DNA of 64,000 nucleotides from Micromonospora sp. NBC_00421 (lineage in GTDB: Bacteria > Actinomycetota > Actinomycetes > Mycobacteriales > Micromonosporaceae), in contig NZ_CP107929.1 in the NCBI RefSeq assembly GCF_036017915.1, positions 2,883,501-2,947,500 on the forward strand. The letters are read 5' to 3'. The position numbers and the translations under genes are program-made. This document shows, one piece after another, positions 8,348 through 17,426 of this stretch. The notes under the pieces were generated by a model. The model did no database searches. It was not told the DNA's origin and saw only the letters and a list, made by a program, of their open reading frames with translations. Each line of letters opens with the position of its first letter. Positions within the stretch are counted from its first letter, which is position 1.

Positions 8348-9651
8348 TGAGCACCGACATGCTGGCACCGGCCGGATCCCCGACCGAGGCCCGACCGATG
8401 GACCTGCTCCGGTTCGCGACCGCGGGCAGTGTGGACGACGGCAAGTCGACGTTGATCGGTCGACTGCTCTACGACACCAAATCCCTGTTCACCGACCAGT
8501 TGGCCGCGGTGGAGGCGGTCAGCGCGGCGCGGGGTGACGAGTACACCAACCTGGCGTTGCTCACCGACGGTCTGCGGGCCGAGCGGGAGCAGGGCATCAC
8601 CATCGACGTGGCGTACCGGTACTTCGCCACCCCCCGGCGGAAGTTCATCATCGCCGACACCCCCGGGCACACCCAGTACACCCGCAACATGGTCACCGGG
8701 GCGTCCACCGCCGACCTCACCCTGGTGCTTGTGGACGCGCGTAAGGGGCTGGTGGAGCAGTCGCGGCGGCACGCGTTCCTGTGTTCGCTGCTGCGGGTGC
8801 CGCACCTGGTGCTGTGCGTCAACAAGATGGACCTGGTGGACTTCTCCCAGGAGGTGTTCGAGCGGATCGCCGACGAGTTCACCGCCTTCGCGGCGAAACT
8901 CGACGTCCCCGACCTCGCCGTGGTGCCGGTGTCGGCGTTGCAGGGCGACAACATCGCCTCCCGGTCGGAGAACATGCCCTGGTACGAGGGGCCGTCGCTG
9001 CTGCACCACCTGGAGCACGTGCACATCGCCTCGGACCGGAACCTGGTCGACGTGCGGTTCCCGGTGCAGTACGTGATCCGGCCGCAGTCGACCACGGTGA
9101 CCGACTACCGGGGCTACGCCGGTCAGGTCGCCTCCGGGGTGCTCAAGCCCGGCGACGAGGTGATGGTGCTGCCGTCCGGCTTCACCAGCCGGATCAGCGC
9201 GGTCGAGACCGCCGACGGGCCGGTCGACGAGGCGTTCCCCCCGATGTCGGTCACCGTCCGCCTCGCCGACGAGATCGACATCTCCCGCGGCGACATGATC
9301 TGCCGACCCAACAACGCCCCCACCGTCTCCCAGGACATCGAGGCGATGGTCTGCTGGATGGACGAGACCAACCCGCTGCGTGTCGGCGGCAGGTACGCCA
9401 TCAAGCACACCACCCGCTCCGCCCGCGCCATCGTCCGCGAGCTGCACTACCGCCTCGACATCAACACCCTGCACCGCGACGAGGCCAGCACCGAACTCGG
9501 GCTCAACGAGATCGGCCGGATCCGGCTGCGCACCACCGTGCCGTTGCTGGTGGACGACTACCACCGCAACCGCACCACCGGCGGCTTCATCATCATCGAC
9601 GAGGCCACCAACCGCACCGTCGGCGCCGGCATGGTCATCCAGCGGGACTGA
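8347..9651 (+). CDS. cysN: sulfate adenylyltransferase subunit 1 CysN (GTPase)
   Basis: A 434-residue EF-Tu-like GTPase that drives ATP sulfurylase. The P-loop is GSVDDGKST (27-35), the switch II motif is DTPGHTQYTRN, and the specificity motif is NKMD. Two beta-barrel domains follow. The length equals a stand-alone CysN. It is not the CysNC fusion, because there is no C-terminal APS kinase domain, so PAPS formation needs an APS kinase encoded elsewhere. It closes the operon at a strong hairpin. Confidence 0.95.
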   Translation: MSTDMLAPAGSPTEARPMDLLRFATAGSVDDGKSTLIGRLLYDTKSLFTDQLAAVEAVSAARGDEYTNLALLTDGLRAEREQGITIDVAYRYFATPRRKFIIADTPGHTQYTRNMVTGASTADLTLVLVDARKGLVEQSRRHAFLCSLLRVPHLVLCVNKMDLVDFSQEVFERIADEFTAFAAKLDVPDLAVVPVSALQGDNIASRSENMPWYEGPSLLHHLEHVHIASDRNLVDVRFPVQYVIRPQSTTVTDYRGYAGQVASGVLKPGDEVMVLPSGFTSRISAVETADGPVDEAFPPMSVTVRLADEIDISRGDMICRPNNAPTVSQDIEAMVCWMDETNPLRVGGRYAIKHTTRSARAIVRELHYRLDINTLHRDEASTELGLNEIGRIRLRTTVPLLVDDYHRNRTTGGFIIIDEATNRTVGAGMVIQRD

Positions 9652-9667
9652 CGCCGCGCCTCAGGCG

Positions 9668-9698
9668 GGCCGGCCCGGCGTCTCCCGCCGGGCCGGCC
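9668..9698 (+). terminator. strong hairpin ending the cysQDN operon
   Basis: A perfect 13-bp stem (9668-9680 with 9686-9698) and a 5-nt loop lie 17 bp after the cysN stop. The palindrome could also serve the convergent monooxygenase gene. Confidence 0.7.
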
Positions 9699-9703
9699 GT
9701 CGT

Positions 9704-9780
9704 CGGCCGTCAGGGCCGGTCTGGGCGTGGCCGACCGTCAGGGCCGGTCGGAGCATGGCCGACCGTCAGGGCCGGTCGGG
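9704..9780. repeat. three tandem copies of a 28-bp repeat
   Basis: GTCAGGGCCGGT recurs at 9709, 9737 and 9765 with a 28-bp period, and the flanking bases are also largely shared (GGCCGACC). The third copy contains the stop codon and last codons of the monooxygenase on the opposite strand, so the repeat forms that protein's Pro/Arg-rich tail. Confidence 0.75.
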
Positions 9781-11346
9781 CCGTGGTCGACCGAACCAGC
9801 GGGTGAGCGCTTCCCGCAACCGGTCGCCGTCCGATCCGTCCGATCCGTCCGGTGTCGACTGCCAGGCCACGTAGCAGTCGGGACGCAGCAGCAGGGCGGT
9901 CGGCGTGCCCCCGTCGACCTGCCCGGTACCGGGGTCGGTCCGCCCTCCACCCGGGTCGAGCTGCCCTGTGTACACGTCGACCCGGTCCCGCCACGGCTCG
10001 GCCAGCCGGGCGAGGGTGCCGGTGGGGTCGAGCAGCAGCGCACGGGCGGAGCAGGTCAGCTCGGCCAGTCGTACCGGGCCGGCGTCGGTGTGCAGCACCA
10101 GGTCGGGTGCCCAGCGGCCGACCAGCGGCCCGCCCGGTCCCCCCATCTCGTAGTGGGCGTCCGCGCCGGCCAGCAGGTTGGCCACGTGGGCGGCGTTCGC
10201 CGGCTTGTCGAGCAGTTCACCGAGGAGCACGCGCAACGCGGTGACCTCGCTGCCCGGGGCGATCAGCGCCGACTGGGCCTGGGTCGACATGGTCACCCGC
10301 CGGGCCACCGGGCGGCGTTCCGTCTCGTACGAGTCCAGCAAACCGTCCGGAGCCCAGCCTTGCAGCTGTGCCGCCAACTTCCAGCCGAGGTTCACCGCGT
10401 CCTGCAACCCGAGGTTGAGCCCGGGGCCGCCGATCGAGGAGTGCACGTGGGCGGCGTCGCCGAGCAGCAGCACCCGACCGACGCGGTACCGCTCGGCGAG
10501 GCGGGTGTTGCCTCCCACCAGGCGGCGCAGCAGGTGCGGCCCCGCGCCGGCCGGTGGCGCGATCGGTACGTCGACGCCGAGCACCCGGGCCACACTGGCC
10601 CGCATCTCGGCGAGGGTCAGCGGGCCGTCGAACTCCGTCGACTCGGGCCATTCGATAGTGGTCAGGCCCGGTGGGCGGCCGGTGAACGGCGCCCAGACGA
10701 TCAGGCCGTGCTCGGTGCGGGTGTGCCGGAACGGCGCGACGGTGCCGTACCCGGGGATCGCGAGGCCGCCTGTCGACACGTCGATCAGCTCCGCCGGCAG
10801 GCCGACGTGGGCGGTGCGGGAGACCGCGCGATCCGTGGACACCCCGGGGAAGCCGATCTCGACCAGCCGGCGAACGACGCTGTGCCCCCCGTCCGCGCCG
10901 ACGAGGTACCGGCAGCTCAGCGTCGTACCGTCGGAGAGCTCGACCCGAACCTCGTCGGCCCCCTGGGTCAGCCCGGTCACCTCGTGCCCACGACGCACCT
11001 GCACGCCCAGCTCGGCGGCCCGCTCGGCGAGCACCCGCTCAAGGTGGGCCTGCGGGGCCTGGAGCAGATGGAGCGGATTGTCCGGCACTGCCCGAAGGTC
11101 CAGCGGCAGCGCCCCGAAGACGAACCCGGGCGAGGGTTGCGGCGGGGCCGGATCGTCGACGAGGCGGTGGTACAGCCCGCGCCGGTCGAGCATCCGGACT
11201 ACCTGACCGACCAGCCCGTTGGCGCGCTGCTCGGTGGTGGGTGCCGACAGCCGCTCGCACACGACCGGTCGGATGCCGGCCAGGGCCAGCTCGACGGCGA
11301 GCATGAGGCCGTTCGGGCCGGCGCCGACGATTAATACATCAATCAT
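9766..11346 (-). CDS. class A FAD-dependent aromatic monooxygenase
   Basis: A 526-residue flavoprotein hydroxylase of the PHBH/MhpA/polyketide-hydroxylase group, using NAD(P)H and O2. The FAD dinucleotide motif VGAGPNGL is at residues 7-14. The ribityl-binding motif LLLGDAAHVHSSIGGPGLN is near 290-308. The C-terminal ~130 residues look like the thioredoxin-like domain of this group. The start ATG is preceded on the minus strand by AAAGGA. The last residues run into the 28-bp repeat. A tetR gene lies upstream on the same strand, and this pairing often controls detoxification or tailoring of aromatic compounds. The substrate is not evident. Confidence 0.85.
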   Translation of the reverse strand: MIDVLIVGAGPNGLMLAVELALAGIRPVVCERLSAPTTEQRANGLVGQVVRMLDRRGLYHRLVDDPAPPQPSPGFVFGALPLDLRAVPDNPLHLLQAPQAHLERVLAERAAELGVQVRRGHEVTGLTQGADEVRVELSDGTTLSCRYLVGADGGHSVVRRLVEIGFPGVSTDRAVSRTAHVGLPAELIDVSTGGLAIPGYGTVAPFRHTRTEHGLIVWAPFTGRPPGLTTIEWPESTEFDGPLTLAEMRASVARVLGVDVPIAPPAGAGPHLLRRLVGGNTRLAERYRVGRVLLLGDAAHVHSSIGGPGLNLGLQDAVNLGWKLAAQLQGWAPDGLLDSYETERRPVARRVTMSTQAQSALIAPGSEVTALRVLLGELLDKPANAAHVANLLAGADAHYEMGGPGGPLVGRWAPDLVLHTDAGPVRLAELTCSARALLLDPTGTLARLAEPWRDRVDVYTGQLDPGGGRTDPGTGQVDGGTPTALLLRPDCYVAWQSTPDGSDGSDGDRLREALTRWFGRPRPDRP

Positions 11347-11561
11347 GGCAAGATCCTTTCGAGGGCACGGTCGACCCGTCCGCCGAGGTGGCAGCGGACC
11401 GTGGAAGGGCAGGACCCCCGACGAGGTGCCGGCGGACGCGGCGAGTCGCGCGCGAGGACGGCGCGCAGCGGCCGGTCGGCGCGGGTGCCGAGGATGTTCC
11501 AGGGTGCGCGGTCAGGAGGGAGGCGACCCAGGGCGGACCGGGACAGTCCAGAGTGAGCGGG

Positions 11562-12242
11562 TCAGCGCGGTGTGGGGGCCGGCGGTGTGGGGGCCGGCGG
11601 TGTGGGGGCCGGCGGTGTGGGGGCCGGCGGTGTGGAGGCCGGCAGACCGGCCGCGAGTTGGGTCAGCGCGTCGGGGAGCAACCGCTCCATCGCCACGGGC
11701 GGATCGGCGCGGAGGAAGTGCCGGATCGCCGCGTTCACGGCCGCGATCACGCTGGCCGCCACTAGCTGGGGATACAGATCGCGCTCAGGGTCGGTGCCGG
11801 TGCGTTCGGCGACGGCTGCGGCCAGGTCGGCCTCGGCGATCGCGCTCGCGCGAAGCATCTCACCCTGCAACGCCGGCTCGGCCAGCATCACCGCGAGCCC
11901 GTCGACCCACTCTGCGTGCGGGCTCGGCGGCGCCTGCGCGACCTCGGGGCCGGGGGCGAACCGGGTCAGCGTCGCCTCGGTCAGCGCCGCCCAGAGTGGT
12001 TCGTCGGCCGGCCGTCGGCGCAGGGCCTCGGCCACCCGCCGACTGCGGTCGAGGTGCCGGAAGGCGATCGCCTCGGCCTTGCTGGAGAAGTAGTTGTTGA
12101 ACGTGCGCGGGGACACGCCCGCGGCCTGGGCGATCTCCTCTACCAGGACGTTGTCGAAACCCCGGGTCACCGTCAACCGGATGGCCGCCCAACTCAACGC
12201 CGCCCGGGTCTCCGCCTTCTTGCGCTCGCGTAGCCCGCTCAT
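11562..12242 (-). CDS. TetR-family regulator with TPPAP repeat tail
   Basis: A 226-residue repressor. The N-terminal helix-turn-helix reads VEEIAQAAGVSPRTFNNYFSS, typical of TetR, followed by an all-helical ligand domain. I start at ATG 12242 (MSGLRERKK); an upstream GTG at 12272 would put the start codon inside a palindromic operator candidate. The last ~27 residues are (TPPAP)n encoded by a 15-bp tandem repeat, not part of the TetR fold. It is upstream of the flavin monooxygenase on the same strand with a 215-bp gap, in which I see no strong signal, and probably controls that gene and itself. Confidence 0.85.
   Translation of the reverse strand: MSGLRERKKAETRAALSWAAIRLTVTRGFDNVLVEEIAQAAGVSPRTFNNYFSSKAEAIAFRHLDRSRRVAEALRRRPADEPLWAALTEATLTRFAPGPEVAQAPPSPHAEWVDGLAVMLAEPALQGEMLRASAIAEADLAAAVAERTGTDPERDLYPQLVAASVIAAVNAAIRHFLRADPPVAMERLLPDALTQLAAGLPASTPPAPTPPAPTPPAPTPPAPTPR
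11569..11643. repeat. five tandem copies of a 15-bp repeat in tetR 3' end
   Basis: GGTGTGGGGGCCGGC is repeated at 11569, 11584, 11599 and 11614, with a fifth copy at 11629 differing by one base. As the unit is 15 bp, copy number changes keep the tetR frame and add TPPAP pentapeptides. Confidence 0.9.
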
Positions 12243-12269
12243 GAGAGGAGCGTAGCAGAATGTGCGCGG

Positions 12270-12285
12270 CACGCAATATTACGTG
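12270..12285. promoter_or_regulatory. palindromic operator candidate upstream of tetR
   Basis: CACGCAATATTACGTG is a 16-bp near-perfect dyad (14 of 16 positions symmetric), about 28 bp upstream of the tetR ATG in an AT-rich pocket. Size and position suit autoregulation by the TetR protein. Confidence 0.5.
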
Positions 12286-12370
12286 GTACGCATTTTTTTC
12301 GCCCGGACCTCGTCGACGGTGGCATGCCGGTGCGGTCCGCCGGCCGCTCGCCGCCCGCGGAGACGGCCGA

Positions 12371-12399
12371 ACCCCGGCCGAGCGGTGCTCGACCGGGGT
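12371..12399 (-). terminator. hairpin after katG
   Basis: A 12-bp stem with one mismatch (12371-12382 with 12388-12399) and a 5-nt loop begins 20 bp beyond the katG stop. Confidence 0.6.
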
Positions 12400-12418
12400 C
12401 CGTCGTGGGCAGGTCGGA

Positions 12419-15147
<2,729 letters not shown>

Positions 15148-15153
15148 GGCACG

Positions 15154-15183
15154 ACCATAGTCCGCTGTTCTGGAACAAATCAA
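15154..15183 (-). promoter_or_regulatory. furA promoter with Fur-type dyad
   Basis: On the minus strand TTGATT (complement of 15178-15183) and TATGGT (complement of 15154-15159) are separated by 18 bp. The spacer contains the dyad TGTTC-TG-GAACA (15166-15177). The -10 ends 6 nt before the ATG, suggesting a leaderless transcript and direct repression by FurA. Confidence 0.6.
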
Positions 15184-15272
15184 GTTTATCCCCGGCGTGG
15201 CGCGGCGCATCGCCGAACCGGCGGGACCGTGGGTTGGTGGGGGCCGGGGTGGTGGGGCCGGCGGGAGCGTGT

Positions 15273-16835
15273 TCAGTCCGGTGGAGCGGTCACCGGTCGA
15301 TAGCCGAACCAGTCGAACGCGGCACTGCCCTCGGTGACGTACATGCCGATGACCCGGCCGGTGAAGCCTGCGGCGACCTCGGTGGAGAGGTAGCGCCCGT
15401 CGAGTTCGGCCAGCACTACGGGGCCGGCCGGGCCGGCCACCTCGAACGTGATCATGTCGCAGCCGGCGGCGCGTACCCCCCGGGGTGCGGTCCCGGCTGC
15501 CAACTCGGCGGCGGAGGTCACGGTCGGCGGAAAGATGTCGTGGGTGCGGGTGGCGATCGTCAGGACCAGCGGGCCGTCCGGCACGGCGCGGGAGGCGAAG
15601 ACCTGCCGGAACGGCCCGACCCGGCCGACGACCCGGACCGTGCCGGCCACCACCTCCAGGTCGTAGTGGTGCGCCTCGTCGATCCGGACGGTGAGCCCGG
15701 CGGTGCCGCCGCCCGGGTCCACCCGGATGCTGGTCCGGCAGTCGTGGTGCCGCTGCCGCAGCGCCACGATCGTCGCGCCGGCGAGGTCGAGGGTCGTGCC
15801 CGTGGCGTGCAGGGTGAGCCAGCCCGGCCGGGCGGTCAGCGACCAGGAATCGTCGGGTCGACCGCGCGGCGAGATCCACTCGGGTGCCAGGACCGTCGTG
15901 TCGAAGTCGTCGTGGTAGGCACCGGGGTCGGCCGGGGCGGCACCGGCCGGGGCGCTGCCGGCGGGCGCGGCGGTGAGCTCCCGGACCGGGTCGACGACCG
16001 GCCAACCGTCGACCCAGCGCACCGGGGCGAGGAAGGTCTCGCGGCCGAGGACGTGGTAGGGCGGCCACTGCCCCCTGGCCCGGATGCCGAGCAGCACCAG
16101 CCACCAACTGCCGTCGACCGCTTGGACCAGGTCGGCGTGCCCGGTGGCCTGCACGGGCAGGTCGCTGCCCCGATGGGTGAGGATCGGGTTGGCCGGGGCG
16201 GGCGTGAACGGGCCGCGCGGGCTGCGCGACCGGGCCACGGAGACGGCGTGGCCGGTGTGCGTGCCACCCTCGGAGAGCAGCAGGTACCACCAGTCGTCGA
16301 TCCGGTAGAGGTGCGGTGCCTCGGGGTACTGACCGCCGGTACCCGACCACAGCCGGATCGGGCCCTCCAGCACCTCCCCCTTGTCCGGGTCGATCCGGTA
16401 GGCGTCCACCCCGGAGGTGGTCAGCCAGCAGTCGCCGTCGTCGTCCCAGGCCAGCGAGGGGTCGACGTGGGGCAGGTCGAGATAGACCGGCGCCGACCAC
16501 GGGCCGGTGGGTGCCGGTGCGGTGACGATGAGGTGCCGGCCCCGGCTGACGTCGGTGGTGATCAGCCAGAACCGGCCGTCGTGGTGGCGCAGGGTAGGCG
16601 CGAAGACGCCCCCGGACGCCACGGTGTCCGAGGGCAGATCCAGTTGGTCGGGTCGGTCGAGGACGTTGCCGATCTGCCGCCAGTTGACCAGGTCACGGCT
16701 GTGCAACAGGGGTACGCCGGGAAAGTACTCGAAGCTGGAGCAGACGAGGTAGTAGTCCGCACCCACCCGGCAGACACTCGGGTCGGGATGGAAACCGGGG
16801 ACGACCGGATTGCGGTAGGACGGTCCGGCGGGCAC
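15273..16835 (-). CDS. glycoside hydrolase family 43 (beta-xylosidase/arabinofuranosidase type)
   Basis: A 520-residue five-bladed beta-propeller enzyme. The three catalytic acids are visible: base Asp18 in GFHPDPS, pKa-modulating Asp125 in HVDPSLAW and acid Glu172 in YPEAPHLY. The C-terminal ~200 residues are a beta-sandwich of the GH43_C2/DUF1349 type, as in xylan beta-1,4-xylosidases. There is no signal peptide, so it is likely cytoplasmic and acts on imported oligosaccharides. The start is GTG 16835, behind GGGAGGTGA. A LacI-type operator lies ~80 bp upstream. It is divergent from the secreted GH95 gene. Confidence 0.88.
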   Translation of the reverse strand: MPAGPSYRNPVVPGFHPDPSVCRVGADYYLVCSSFEYFPGVPLLHSRDLVNWRQIGNVLDRPDQLDLPSDTVASGGVFAPTLRHHDGRFWLITTDVSRGRHLIVTAPAPTGPWSAPVYLDLPHVDPSLAWDDDGDCWLTTSGVDAYRIDPDKGEVLEGPIRLWSGTGGQYPEAPHLYRIDDWWYLLLSEGGTHTGHAVSVARSRSPRGPFTPAPANPILTHRGSDLPVQATGHADLVQAVDGSWWLVLLGIRARGQWPPYHVLGRETFLAPVRWVDGWPVVDPVRELTAAPAGSAPAGAAPADPGAYHDDFDTTVLAPEWISPRGRPDDSWSLTARPGWLTLHATGTTLDLAGATIVALRQRHHDCRTSIRVDPGGGTAGLTVRIDEAHHYDLEVVAGTVRVVGRVGPFRQVFASRAVPDGPLVLTIATRTHDIFPPTVTSAAELAAGTAPRGVRAAGCDMITFEVAGPAGPVVLAELDGRYLSTEVAAGFTGRVIGMYVTEGSAAFDWFGYRPVTAPPD

Positions 16836-16912
16836 CGGGTGTCACCTCCCTGGCGGTCGTCGACCACATTGGACGGTGCCCGCATCCTGCAGGACAACGC
16901 ACCAACCGAGAA

Positions 16913-16926
16913 TGTTTGCGATAACA
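16913..16926. promoter_or_regulatory. LacI-type operator candidate upstream of GH43
   Basis: TGTTTGCGATAACA is a dyad with TGTT/AACA ends and a central CG, resembling LacI/PurR-family sites. It lies ~78 bp upstream of the GH43 start and is similar to the site at 17184. Confidence 0.5.
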
Positions 16927-17097
16927 CTCCGCGACCCTGGATGCTACGGAAGGTTCCCCCGGGGTTCAAGGTCCTCCACCCGGACCCGCCGGAGCGCGAG
17001 CAGGAGACGCCGGCAGGGGCGCGCGGATCCGGCGAGGAACATCCGCGCAACATGGCCGTCATATCTTGACGGGGCCTCCGGAATCCACGAGAGTCCA

Positions 17098-17158
17098 TAT
17101 AAGGCGAGACGGCGCGCCGCCGGGAGCTCGACGCGCCGTCGTGGCATCCACGGATGCC
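17098..17158 (+). other. long GH43-GH95 intergenic region: hairpins after a TATAAG box
   Basis: The 591-bp gap 16836-17426 holds the two operators plus this stretch. A -10-like TATAAG (17098-17103) has no convincing -35. It is followed by an 8-bp hairpin (17109-17116 with 17132-17139) and a perfect 7-2-7 hairpin (GGCATCC at 17143, GGATGCC at 17152). They may form the start of a structured GH95 leader; nothing else is evident in the gap. Confidence 0.3.
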
Positions 17159-17183
17159 GACGTCAGGGTGCGCGGGGCCATAC

Positions 17184-17199
17184 CTGTTAACGCTAACAG
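17184..17199. promoter_or_regulatory. LacI-type operator candidate upstream of GH95
   Basis: CTGTTAACGCTAACAG is a 6-4-6 inverted repeat with the central CG typical of LacI-family operators, 228 bp upstream of the GH95 gene. Together with 16913-16926 it suggests repression of both divergent genes by a sugar-responsive regulator encoded elsewhere. Confidence 0.6.
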
Positions 17200-17426
17200 C
17201 GGCGTCTCCGTTATTGGCTGATCGAAACACCGGTTCGGGCCGGGGCGATCGGTGGGGTCCCCGATCGCGGATCTACGGCGACGGTCGCCCCACCCTGCCC
17301 TGATGTCGTCCGACCCGCCGGGCCGTCCCACCGACAGGAGGCACGGAACGGCACTCCGGCCGCCGGCGCGTCCACGACGTTCGGCTTCACCTGCACCCGT
17401 CCCGATCCGCACCGCTGGGAGAGACC

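Noticed and set aside
7433..9651. cysDN as part of a standard cysteine assimilation operon
   Set aside because: No cysH, sulfite reductase or sulfate transporter is adjacent, while a sulfotransferase and cysQ are on the same strand.
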